Shown here in pieces: positions 8,670 through 16,288 of a stretch of DNA of 64,000 bases (positions are counted from its first letter, which is position 1; every line of letters begins with the position of its first letter). Both the position numbers and the translations under genes were made by a program. Below the pieces are notes generated by a model. It saw nothing but the letters and a program-made list of their open reading frames with translations, was not told the DNA's origin and searched no databases. The DNA is from Mucilaginibacter sp. OK283 (GTDB lineage Bacteria; Bacteroidota; Bacteroidia; Sphingobacteriales; Sphingobacteriaceae), in the NCBI RefSeq assembly GCF_900110415.1, contig NZ_FODR01000001.1, forward strand, positions 558,001 to 622,000, written 5' to 3'.

Positions 8670-11303
8670 TTAGCTATCACTAACGGCTACACGATTTCCC
8701 GTAAGGGCTTTCAATCGTGTCTTTTTCCGCAAACCTATTACCAGGTCCAGCGCCAGGCCATGATCTACCGCTAACAGCTGGCGGACACGCCCCAGTTCCT
8801 GGTAGTGGCCGTCCGTTTCCATTTGCTTAATTTTTACTTCTGTATTCAGGGAGAACAGCGCTAATAGTGTCGCTGCATACGCCAGGTAGCTCCAGCTTTC
8901 ATTTGCCAAAGCCAGCAATGCCCGGGCTTCATCGGATGCGTCCGCCGCGTTTGCTGCTTTTGCCAGATTTTTCAGCTTCTTACCCAGCAATCCTGCCGCC
9001 GTTTCCAGTTCAGTTGTTGTATAATTGCCGGGCTTCATGCCGTATAAGGCTGCCAGCACCGCTTCCGCGCCCGGCACCTGTCTTAATTGACGCAAAGCCT
9101 GTAGCATCGCACGGATCTTCGCATCCACTTCATCTGTCACCAGCCTCTGCACGATTACCGGCAACTGACGGTCGTTTACCGCCAGTTCCAGGATATTCCG
9201 GAAATAACGGATTACATCCCGCGGTAAACCGCCCGCGAGGCAGAAAGCCAGCGAAAAGAATGGCATCGGCTTGCCCACTATACGGCGCTGAAGTAATAAT
9301 TGTGTAGCGGTCAGGTTCAGGTAATCCACGTAAACAATACTGTCAAAAGAACTGTCGAACACATCCCGGAACGGCATACCCCGTCGCTCAAAACTGTTCA
9401 TCGCATTTTCGGATACCGAGATCAGGTAAAACACCCGCGGGATACCGAAGACCGATTTGATCTCATTCAGGAATAATTTGGCATCCTCTTCAGAAGCCAT
9501 TTTATCCAGCTCATCAATCCCGATGATTACCTGATAGTCTGCCGTGCACTGTACAAGGAACTCCGTAAAAGCCGCTATAATCTCCGGGTTGCTCAGCTGC
9601 TTTTCTGCGAGGGTCATAGCCCTCGATAGACTGCCTTCTAAGGCCACCGGCAATTTCAGGCTTCCCGACCAGCCTGTTGTATAGCTTTGCTGAAATTTCA
9701 GCTTTTTGAGCCAGCGGAGTGCAGATTCAGGCAGTTCCGGGGAACGATTTCGTAGCGCCTCCCGCCTCCGCTTGACCTGGTCAGCCCGTAGCATCGCCCG
9801 GACGATGACTGAGAAAAAAACCATAATTCCGCTGCGGTCACGCTTACCAAAAACAAGAAAAATAAATCCCATGCCGATTAACAGCAATGCTATATTAAAA
9901 AGAGTGACGGGCGCAGCATCGCTTTTGCTGACCTGGTAGGTATAAAAACCAAGAAAGGATGTGGTCGAATCCGGCCGCGCGACAGATGCAGTGTCCACTG
10001 CGGCTTTCATTTTAACTTTATTTGTATCACTAACCGCAAGCCGCTTTTTAAGATTATTCGCTACCGTAGGTTTCACCTGTATACTGTCCGCTTTGCCTTT
10101 TACCTGTGCCTTCGATTTAAGCACGGAGTCGGCCATTGCCGCTTGCCGTTTGCCGACGGTGGTATGTAGCTCCTGGTGCCATCTGTACAAGGTTACTGAC
10201 ATGATCAGCAAGAGTAGTCCTGTCAGGATAGACAAAACCGGCAGGTAGCTCCAGATCCAAAGTCGTGAGGAACGGAAAGGCTGTTCCTGATTGCGCCGCA
10301 TTTCATCCTCAAAGATGTCCGCCGGCATCCGGTCCGTATCCTTCAGCACACTCAGACAAACTGCAGAGAACAGGTACAGAATAAACTCCCGCGGATCATA
10401 CTTTACCGGCGCCAACACCATAGTCGCCAGTACCTTTTTTTCCTTTAACTGGCTAACCGCCCGGTTAGGCCCGCAATAAGTCTGGATTAATGTGCTCTTG
10501 CCCGCTCCGCGTGGACCCGCGATACCTATACTGCCTCCGGGCATATTGTCAAACAGGAAATCCAGTTTTTGCTTCGCCTGGGAATCGATTGTTTGACTCA
10601 CATCGATCACCTCGGCCAGACCTTTACCTTCGATATGGGCGAGCGATAAAGCATAAGACGGCGTAATCCGCTCATTTATCATTGCCCGAATCATTTCCAA
10701 GACTCCCTTATCCCGCAGGTTGGCATCCGCCAGCGTAGTCAGATCGGCATGCTTAGTTTGCCAGGACAAATAGTCATTATATCCATCGGGCCCGGTCATT
10801 CGCTGTAAAAAACGTCCGTTCCACTGTTTGATGACTAGGTAGACCATCCATTGGAAAGCACGGTAGAAGAAGACCAGGACACTAAATAAAATCAGACCTG
10901 CAAACCAGCTCCGAAGAGCAGTATAGTCCCAGCGGAAGGTATCCTCACCGCCCGGTAAATATCTGGTTAGCCAAACAATAATCGGGAACAGTACGAAGGT
11001 TACTACTAAAGACATAAAAAGCGGGATCAGCTTTAGCCGGTAGGCTTTCACATAGCGCACTTTCGGTTCACATAGATATTTGTCATTGGCCGTTTCGAAC
11101 TGGGCGATCCTCTGCTCTAGTTTGTCCAGCTCCAGCAGATCGCTTGTAGCCGTTTCCCAGATCTTGTCCGCAGCATCTAGCAGCGCCCGGCGAATGTCGC
11201 CCAGCGAGAGCTGGCCTTCCGCCATCCCCCTGGAGATGGCCGGGTCCTGCAAGCAGTCTTCGGCCAGTTTCGCTAAACGCTTGTCATCTTTGTAAGGTTC
11301 CAT
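8670..11303 (-). CDS. KAP-like P-loop NTPase with four transmembrane helices
   Basis: An 877-residue membrane NTPase. The N-terminal region has two hydrophobic helices (about 91-113 and 131-155). Walker A GPRGAGKST lies near 261-269, two further membrane helices follow (about 350-373 and 467-487), and Walker B IIGIDELDKM lies near 592-601. Membrane helices inserted between Walker A and Walker B are the hallmark of KAP-family NTPases, named for Kidins220/ARMS and the phage-exclusion protein PifA. The Ala/Lys-rich link between helices 3 and 4 looks disordered. Many KAP proteins sit in defence islands, so an antiphage role is plausible but is inference. The gene is clearly more GC-rich than the Hachiman genes beside it, which suggests a separate origin. 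It seems to stand alone. Confidence 0.7.
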   Translation of the reverse strand: MEPYKDDKRLAKLAEDCLQDPAISRGMAEGQLSLGDIRRALLDAADKIWETATSDLLELDKLEQRIAQFETANDKYLCEPKVRYVKAYRLKLIPLFMSLVVTFVLFPIIVWLTRYLPGGEDTFRWDYTALRSWFAGLILFSVLVFFYRAFQWMVYLVIKQWNGRFLQRMTGPDGYNDYLSWQTKHADLTTLADANLRDKGVLEMIRAMINERITPSYALSLAHIEGKGLAEVIDVSQTIDSQAKQKLDFLFDNMPGGSIGIAGPRGAGKSTLIQTYCGPNRAVSQLKEKKVLATMVLAPVKYDPREFILYLFSAVCLSVLKDTDRMPADIFEDEMRRNQEQPFRSSRLWIWSYLPVLSILTGLLLLIMSVTLYRWHQELHTTVGKRQAAMADSVLKSKAQVKGKADSIQVKPTVANNLKKRLAVSDTNKVKMKAAVDTASVARPDSTTSFLGFYTYQVSKSDAAPVTLFNIALLLIGMGFIFLVFGKRDRSGIMVFFSVIVRAMLRADQVKRRREALRNRSPELPESALRWLKKLKFQQSYTTGWSGSLKLPVALEGSLSRAMTLAEKQLSNPEIIAAFTEFLVQCTADYQVIIGIDELDKMASEEDAKLFLNEIKSVFGIPRVFYLISVSENAMNSFERRGMPFRDVFDSSFDSIVYVDYLNLTATQLLLQRRIVGKPMPFFSLAFCLAGGLPRDVIRYFRNILELAVNDRQLPVIVQRLVTDEVDAKIRAMLQALRQLRQVPGAEAVLAALYGMKPGNYTTTELETAAGLLGKKLKNLAKAANAADASDEARALLALANESWSYLAYAATLLALFSLNTEVKIKQMETDGHYQELGRVRQLLAVDHGLALDLVIGLRKKTRLKALTGNRVAVSDS

Positions 11304-11441
11304 TATAAAAGGATAAGGTCTTTAAAAGTAAGCATTTGCCCAACAAAAAAAAGAAGACCTAGCTAATGGGATCAGACAGGTTAATACGCAAACTCAGCCT
11401 GTTTTTAATGTGCTCACTTTCTTATCCACGATATTTGATGG

Positions 11442-11834
11442 TCATATCTTATCGGGCTTAAAACCAGTCTTTCTTCGTTGTAGTGGTTCACTCTTTTTGT
11501 CAATTAGTTCATCAAGATAGCGAAATACTATTTCCATATTTTTATCTTGACTGTTGACCTTGGATTTAATTTTTTTGATTTCGAGTAATACCCTTCGCCC
11601 TCCGCGCCCTTTCTTTGACATCACAATTTGTGATGTCAAAGATGAATTCATTTTCCGAAAGCTGAAACATAAGTCAGGCGGGAATCGTTTTAGATTTCTA
11701 TTTACTGATTGATTTGAAACACGTGTTTCAATATTGTATAATTACGCCAAATCGCTTGCCAGCATTGTTTTATGTCCACGGATATAATAGATTTTATTCA
11801 TGATGATTCCATCAGGTATCAATTGGTTTTCCAT
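11442..11834 (-). pseudogene. Decayed ORF6N-domain (KilA-N-like) gene
   Basis: Read on the minus strand from the ATG at 11834, the frame encodes MENQLIPDGIIMNKIYYIRG and ...MLASDLA, then meets a stop (GCG TAA TTA TAC) exactly where ORF6N proteins have a Glu, giving DLA-stop-LYNIETRV. Further on, GAC TTA TGT reads as a one-base loss from GAC TTT ATG: the shifted frame gives MFQLSENEFI before the original frame resumes with LTSQIVMSKKG. The usual middle of the protein is missing between KKGRGGRR and the C-terminal KIKSKV...RRKTGFK. So there is a nonsense change, a compensated frameshift and an internal deletion. A 69-residue open frame (11442-11651) is only the tail. ORF6N proteins are typical of phage and mobile-element DNA in Bacteroidota. 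Confidence 0.75.
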
Positions 11835-11909
11835 TTTTTTTAGATTGGAAGGATAAGACGGGGATAAACTCTATAAGGTGCCATTTTGCCACCTTATAGA
11901 GTTGTATTA

Positions 11910-13130
11910 TTAAACGGTTAGATATTTCTGCTTGAGAGCTGCCATATCCTGACTCACTTTTAAATCCAGGATTTTAGCATAGTGCTGGGTTGTTTTGATA
12001 TTGGTATGCCCTAACATTTTGCTGACTGTTTCTATCGGTACACTATTGGATAAAGTAACAGTTGTGGCAAACGTGTGTCTTGCCAGGTGGAACGTTAAAT
12101 GTTTAAGAACATCCGATAGGTCGGCTATTTCTTTAAGGTAAGCATTCATTTTTTGATTGCTTAATACAGGTAATAGCAATCCTTTATTTTCACATTGCGG
12201 ATGATCCTGATAACGGTTTAATATTGCTAAAGCTACAGGGAGCAGGGGTATGCGGGAAGATGTATCCGTTTTTTGGCGACTGGTAAATATCCACTGTTCG
12301 CCATCCATGCCAATGCCGATCTCATTTCGTTTCAGCTTCTTTACATCGGCATAAGACAACCCGGTGTAACAGCAAAAAACAAAAATATCCCTTACTTGCT
12401 TTAGGCGTTCAATCGTAATTTTAGGGGATGTCGTAATATTATCAAGTTCCTGCTGTGTAAGAAAAGTGCGTTCTTTTGCCTTGGCAGTGGATTTAAAATT
12501 GATGAATGGATTTTGCTTTAGCCAGCCATTAGCAATACAGTGATTAGCTATTTTTTTAAGATGTTTAATGTACTTGGCGGCAGATACACCGGTAATTTTA
12601 CAATCCGCTCTCAGGTAAAACTCAAATCCTGTAATAAAGGCGTAGTTCAATTGGCTGATCTCTATATCTGTTTTGCCATATTCTTTTTGCAGGAAGCCTG
12701 TAAGGTGTTTTTCAGACGTATTATATCCTTTTAATGTATTCGCTTCAAACCCATTACCAATCAATGCCTTTACTTTGGCATTATGTTCAGCAAACAGTTG
12801 CATCAGATAGCGGCTCTTTTCTGTTTTTCCTGTGAATTGGTTCTGTAGGCTTTCAGTGGTGATGTGCTGGTTTGCATCAATCAGCACCTGGTGCGCATTT
12901 CTAACTTTGGTTAGCAGGCTGTCCAGATAATTATTAAGCGATTTGATCTCTTCTTTTGCGCCGATGGCCCGGCCTGCATGGCTGTTCCATTTGGCCGGAT
13001 CACATTCACGTCCGGCAGACATTTCTACGCGTTTACCATCTACGGTAATGCGCATGTAGACGGCCATAGGGCCGCCTTTGTAGTTTTTTTGCTTTCTCAG
13101 GTAAAAAAGCAGGTGGAAATTACTTTTCAT
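11910..13130 (-). CDS. Tyrosine recombinase (site-specific integrase)
   Basis: A 406-residue phage-integrase family protein with the Bacteroidota layout: an N-terminal arm-binding domain (about 1-90, including ITVDGKRVEMSAGRECDPAKW), a SAM-like core-binding domain (about 105-205) and a catalytic domain (about 220-400). Catalytic residues visible are Lys in RQKTDT, the H-x-x-R of HLARHTFAT, His in LGHTNIKTT and the nucleophile Tyr in QHYAKI. The first conserved Arg is replaced by Ser in CYTGLSYADV, as is known for IntDOT-type Bacteroides integrases. It probably mediates insertion of the island at the adjacent tRNA-Glu. The gene faces away from the tRNA, leaving about 250 bases of likely attachment-site DNA between them. 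Confidence 0.92.
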   Translation of the reverse strand: MKSNFHLLFYLRKQKNYKGGPMAVYMRITVDGKRVEMSAGRECDPAKWNSHAGRAIGAKEEIKSLNNYLDSLLTKVRNAHQVLIDANQHITTESLQNQFTGKTEKSRYLMQLFAEHNAKVKALIGNGFEANTLKGYNTSEKHLTGFLQKEYGKTDIEISQLNYAFITGFEFYLRADCKITGVSAAKYIKHLKKIANHCIANGWLKQNPFINFKSTAKAKERTFLTQQELDNITTSPKITIERLKQVRDIFVFCCYTGLSYADVKKLKRNEIGIGMDGEQWIFTSRQKTDTSSRIPLLPVALAILNRYQDHPQCENKGLLLPVLSNQKMNAYLKEIADLSDVLKHLTFHLARHTFATTVTLSNSVPIETVSKMLGHTNIKTTQHYAKILDLKVSQDMAALKQKYLTV

Positions 13131-13175
13131 AATTACAAGCTTAAAAGTGAAACAAAAGTAAGTTTGTAGCCTGCT

Positions 13176-13212
13176 ATTATCAAGATGTTTAATGGCTGAA
13201 CATCTTGATAAT
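13176..13212. repeat. 14-bp perfect inverted repeat upstream of the integrase
   Basis: ATTATCAAGATGTT (13176-13189) and its exact complement AACATCTTGATAAT (13199-13212) are separated by 9 bases. The repeat lies 46 bases before the integrase start codon. No T-run follows on the integrase strand, so it is unlikely to be a terminator. It could be an operator or an arm-type integrase binding site. This is seen in sequence; the role is inference. Confidence 0.7.
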
Positions 13213-13228
13213 CAATTAATTATAAGCA

Positions 13229-13300
13229 ATTCGGTGCGTAGCATTTTTCCATTTAGGTACGCACCGAATTTGCATCTTTTTTGTTGCGATTCGGTGCATA
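13229..13300. repeat. Cluster of ATTCGGTGC repeats near the putative attachment region
   Basis: ATTCGGTGCGTA (13229-13240) is followed by its exact complement TACGCACCGAAT (13258-13269) and by a third near-copy in direct orientation, ATTCGGTGCATA (13289-13300). Three copies within 72 bases between an integrase gene and a tRNA 3' end is what one expects of arm-type integrase or excisionase sites, but this was not tested. Confidence 0.6.
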
Positions 13301-13320
13301 AAATGGTGTTTGATAGAAAC

Positions 13321-13355
13321 AAAAAAACCTGCAATCATTTGATTTGCAGGTTTTT
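13321..13355. terminator. Bidirectional rho-independent terminator downstream of tRNA-Glu
   Basis: CCTGCAA (13328-13334) pairs with TTGCAGG across an 8- to 9-base loop, with an A-run on the left and a T-run on the right, so it can terminate on either strand. It sits 25 bases past the 3' end of tRNA-Glu and would end its transcript; it also blocks read-through towards the tRNA. Confidence 0.75.
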
Positions 13356-13379
13356 AGCATCTTTCGATATTGTTTTTAG

Positions 13380-13451
13380 TAGCCCGTAGGGGAATCGAAC
13401 CCCTGTTTCAAGAATGAAAATCTTACGTCCTAACCCCTAGACGAACGGGCC
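13380..13451 (-). tRNA. tRNA-Glu (anticodon TTC)
   Basis: The minus strand folds into a complete 72-base cloverleaf: acceptor GGCCCGT/ACGGGCT with discriminator A, D-arm within TCTAGGGGTTAGGA, anticodon stem TAAGA/TCTTG around the 7-base loop TTTTCAT (anticodon TTC), and T-arm AGGGG-TTCGATT-CCCCT. CCA is not encoded. The 3' end faces the integrase and the defence island, so this is the probable integration target. Confidence 0.97.
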
Positions 13452-13485
13452 TTTTTTTATTTTTGTTTCCCTTATTTTGGGAATG

Positions 13486-13493
13486 CAAAGATA
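13486..13493 (-). promoter_or_regulatory. Probable -7 box of the tRNA-Glu promoter
   Basis: On the minus strand TATCTTTG matches the Bacteroidota -7 consensus TAnnTTTG and lies 35 bases before the first tRNA base. No convincing -33 TTG was found at the right spacing. Confidence 0.45.
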
Positions 13494-13646
13494 AAGTTTA
13501 AAAGGCAAATTAAAAATAAATTTTAAACTTTTTTTGTTTGATCCTGATTATGAATACAATATATTTATTTAGCAAACAAAATAAGTTAATTGCATTGTAA
13601 ATCTGCACGGGTTAAGGCTATCTTTATGGTAAAATCTATTCATATT

Positions 13647-13928
13647 ATGAAAGCCATCTGGAACGGGGAGGTCATTGCCGAAAGCGATGATACTATTGTT
13701 GTCGAAAATAATCATTACTTTCCTATTGAAAGTGTAAAAAGCGAATACCTGGAAACTACCGGTACGCATACTACCTGCCCCTGGAAAGGGCTGGCGTCTT
13801 ATTATACGCTGAACGTTAATGGGCAAAAAAACCAGGATGCCGCATGGTATTATCCACAGCCAAAAGATGCTGCAGCAAACATTACCAACTATGTTGCGTT
13901 TTGGAAAGGTGTTAAAATAACCTCATAA
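13647..13928 (+). CDS. DUF427 domain protein, first gene of the ergothioneine operon
   Basis: A 93-residue protein starting MKAIWNGEVIAESDDTIVVE and containing the family hallmarks NNHYFPIESV, TTCPWKGLASYY and DAAWYYPQPKDAA. A longer frame starts at 13590, but DUF427 proteins begin at this Met, so 13647 is preferred. The biochemical function of DUF427 is not established; it is a small beta-rich cytoplasmic protein. The stop codon lies 2 bases before the next start, so it is co-transcribed with the oxidoreductase and, by spacing, with the whole transporter and EgtB/EgtD set. Whether it takes part in thiol metabolism is unknown. Confidence 0.85.
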   Translation: MKAIWNGEVIAESDDTIVVENNHYFPIESVKSEYLETTGTHTTCPWKGLASYYTLNVNGQKNQDAAWYYPQPKDAAANITNYVAFWKGVKITS

Positions 13929-13930
13929 GG

Positions 13931-15316
13931 ATGAAAAAATTTGATGCCATTGTTATAGGTTCTGGCCAGGCAGGGACTCCGCTTGCCAAAAAGCTGGCAC
14001 TGGCCGGATTGAAAACGGTAATTATTGAAAAACGTTTTTATGGCGGCACCTGTGTTAACGATGGCTGTACCCCAACCAAAACCTGGGTAGCATCGGCCAA
14101 GGCTGCTTATATGGCCGGTAAAAGTGCAGATCTGGGCGTGCCCGTAAAAAAGTTTGCGGTAAATATGCCACGGATAAAAAAGCGCAAAGACGATATCGTC
14201 ATGCAATCGCGCTTAGGGGGGCAGCAAGCGGCCGAGAAGATAAAAGGCCTGGATGTTGTTTTTGGAGAGGCAACATTCACCGGCGATAAAACCATTTCGG
14301 TGAAACTTAAAAATGGCAAAAAGCAAAATATCCAGGCCGATCAGATATTTTTAAATGTTGGTGCTACGCCGTTTATTCCTGAAATAGAAGGATTAAATGA
14401 AATCAAATACCTTACTTCAACCACCATTCTCGATTTGGAATATGTGCCGGAGCACTTATTGGTGCTTGGTGGTAATTATATTGGCCTGGAGTTTGGGCAG
14501 ATGTTTCGCCGCTTTGGCAGTAAGGTTACAATTTTAGAGAAATCGGAAAGAATAGTTTCGCGCGAGGATGAAGACATATCTGCCGAAATGCAAAAGATAT
14601 TGGAGGCCGAAAAAATCAATATACTTACACATGCGCAGGCTACAAAATTTAAGCAAAAACCCGGCGGCAAAATAACGGCTACGATAACAGTAAACAGCGA
14701 GGAAAGAAAAATCAGGTGCAGCCATGTGCTGGTGGCGGTTGGGCGTACACCGCAAACCAAAACGCTGGGATTAGATAGGGCCGGGGTACAAACAGATGAA
14801 AAAGGCAATATTAAAGTAAATGCCAAACTGGAAACTAATGTAAAGGGCATTTACGCCCTTGGCGATGTAAAAGGCGGCCCGGCTTTTACGCACATTTCAT
14901 ATAACGACTATACCATAGTTTACCGCAACATCGTCGAAAAGCAAAACCTGAGCATTACCGACAGGCCGGTACCTTATTGCATGTTTACCGACCCACAACT
15001 GGGCAGGGTTGGATTAGACGAAAACGAGGCAAAAAAACAGGGTTTAAATTACAAGGTAGCTAAGCTGCCCATGACCCAGGTAGCCCGCGCCATTGAAACC
15101 GGCGATACCCGCGGTTTTATGAAGGCCATAGTTGATGTTAACAGCAAGAAGATATTAGGAGCAACAGTCTTAGGCCCCGAAGGCGGCGAGATTATGACCG
15201 TGCTGCAAATGGCTATGGAGGGTGGAATTACCTACAACACGATTCGGTATTTTATTTTTGCGCACCCATTATATTCCGAATCATTAAATAACCTGTTCCT
15301 GGGGCTTGAAGATTAG
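13931..15316 (+). CDS. FAD-dependent pyridine nucleotide-disulfide oxidoreductase (MerA/Lpd-like)
   Basis: A 461-residue class I flavin disulfide reductase. It has an N-terminal FAD-binding motif (GSGQAGTPLA), the redox-active pair C41 and C46 in GGTCVNDGCTPTK, an NAD(P)-binding fold (VLGGNYIGLEFGQMF), the second FAD motif GIYALGDVKGGPAF and a C-terminal dimerisation domain ending HPLYSESLNNLF, where the usual active-site His-Glu pair can be placed. It lacks the N-terminal heavy-metal domain and the C-terminal Cys pair of true mercuric reductase. It starts 2 bases after the DUF427 gene and ends 9 bases before the transporter ATPase. Given EgtB, EgtD and an EgtU-like transporter downstream, it might reduce oxidised ergothioneine or a mixed disulfide. 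That substrate is inference. Confidence 0.85.
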   Translation: MKKFDAIVIGSGQAGTPLAKKLALAGLKTVIIEKRFYGGTCVNDGCTPTKTWVASAKAAYMAGKSADLGVPVKKFAVNMPRIKKRKDDIVMQSRLGGQQAAEKIKGLDVVFGEATFTGDKTISVKLKNGKKQNIQADQIFLNVGATPFIPEIEGLNEIKYLTSTTILDLEYVPEHLLVLGGNYIGLEFGQMFRRFGSKVTILEKSERIVSREDEDISAEMQKILEAEKINILTHAQATKFKQKPGGKITATITVNSEERKIRCSHVLVAVGRTPQTKTLGLDRAGVQTDEKGNIKVNAKLETNVKGIYALGDVKGGPAFTHISYNDYTIVYRNIVEKQNLSITDRPVPYCMFTDPQLGRVGLDENEAKKQGLNYKVAKLPMTQVARAIETGDTRGFMKAIVDVNSKKILGATVLGPEGGEIMTVLQMAMEGGITYNTIRYFIFAHPLYSESLNNLFLGLED

Positions 15317-15325
15317 TTTTACCGC

Positions 15326-16288
15326 ATGATTAAAGTTGACGGCATAAGCAAACAGTTTGGGAAGGTTAAAGCCGTTGATGGCATCTCGTTTGAGGTACAG
15401 CCCCGGGAAAATTTGATTTTGCTGGGTACCAGCGGCTGCGGGAAAACTACGACGCTTAAAATGATTAACCGGTTAATTGAACCTACCGGCGGCAATATCT
15501 ACATTAACAATCAAAATATATTTGATCAGCAGCCAGAGGTTTTAAGGCGCGGTATTGGCTACGTACTGCAAAACAACGGGTTGTTTCCGCACTATACCGT
15601 TGCCGAAAATATTGCCATAGTGCCGCAGCTGCTAAAATGGGATAAAAAGAAAACGGAAAACAGGGTTGCCGAATTGATGGAGAAACTGCACCTGGATAAA
15701 CGTTATCTGCATGTTTACCCAAATGAATTGAGTGGTGGCCAGCAACAGCGCGTAGGTTTGGCCCGGGCCCTGGTGTCTGACCCTCCGGTTTTGCTGATGG
15801 ATGAGCCCTTTGGCGCGCTGGACAATGTTACCCGGTCAAACATTCATAAGGAGTTTAGAGCCCTTGATGAATTGAAGCGTAAAACCATCATTATGGTTAC
15901 ACACGATGTGCAGGAGGCTTTTGAACTTGGCGACAGGATTTGCCTTATGGATAAAGGGAAAATTGTTCAATCGGGTATACCTGCCGAGCTATTGTTTAAC
16001 CCGGCCAATGAATTTGTGGAAAATTTTCTGAAAGATCAACGCTTGCAACTGGAGTTCAGGGCTGTGCGCTTAAGCAACATTTGGGATTTGCTGCCCAAGT
16101 CGCACAAAAAGGTCGGAGTTACGCCATTGGCCGCCGATATTGATGTGTGGTCGGCGCTCGAGGGGTTTAAGTTTAGTGATCACGAAACCATAAGCATAAG
16201 TAACGACAGCGGCGAGCACAAACATGTAGGCTTCGAGCAGTTGATGGCCGCCTTTTATCAGTATAAAAACAAGCAGGGGCATGAATGA
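15326..16288 (+). CDS. egtV: ABC transporter ATP-binding protein of the EgtUV/OpuCA type
   Basis: A 320-residue ATPase of the quaternary-amine/betaine importer group. Walker A GTSGCGKTT (about 34-42), Q-loop segment VLQNNGLFPHYTV, signature LSGGQQQRVGLARAL, Walker B VLLMDEPFGALD and the H-loop VTHDVQEAF are all intact. The C-terminal extension of about 80 residues is short and has no clear pair of CBS domains. Its end overlaps the start of the fused permease gene by 8 bases. The genes EgtB and EgtD further along the operon make ergothioneine, a betaine, the most likely cargo, as for EgtUV of Streptococcus and Helicobacter. Choline or glycine betaine remain possible. Confidence 0.85.
   Translation: MIKVDGISKQFGKVKAVDGISFEVQPRENLILLGTSGCGKTTTLKMINRLIEPTGGNIYINNQNIFDQQPEVLRRGIGYVLQNNGLFPHYTVAENIAIVPQLLKWDKKKTENRVAELMEKLHLDKRYLHVYPNELSGGQQQRVGLARALVSDPPVLLMDEPFGALDNVTRSNIHKEFRALDELKRKTIIMVTHDVQEAFELGDRICLMDKGKIVQSGIPAELLFNPANEFVENFLKDQRLQLEFRAVRLSNIWDLLPKSHKKVGVTPLAADIDVWSALEGFKFSDHETISISNDSGEHKHVGFEQLMAAFYQYKNKQGHE

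Larger units (their letters stand above)
1..13380. mobile_element. Integrative genomic island at tRNA-Glu (right part; left end outside window)
   Basis: A tyrosine recombinase gene lies 250 bases from the 3' end of a tRNA-Glu gene, and everything on that side up to the window start is accessory: a decayed ORF6N gene, a KAP-like NTPase, a Hachiman pair and an ATPase/HEPN cassette. On the other side of the tRNA the genes are metabolic and closely packed. This is the usual layout of an element inserted at a tRNA 3' end. I did not find a second copy of the tRNA 3' end inside the window, so the left attachment site must lie before base 1 or be degraded. The island boundary is inference. Confidence 0.6.

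Noticed and set aside
8867..9307. 146-codon plus-strand ORF
   Set aside because: Antisense to the KAP-like NTPase gene, Pro/Ser/Arg-rich composition typical of a shadow frame in GC-rich DNA.
13931..15316. Mercuric reductase (MerA)
   Set aside because: It has the CxxxxC pair but lacks the metal-binding N-terminal domain and the C-terminal Cys pair, and no mer genes are nearby.
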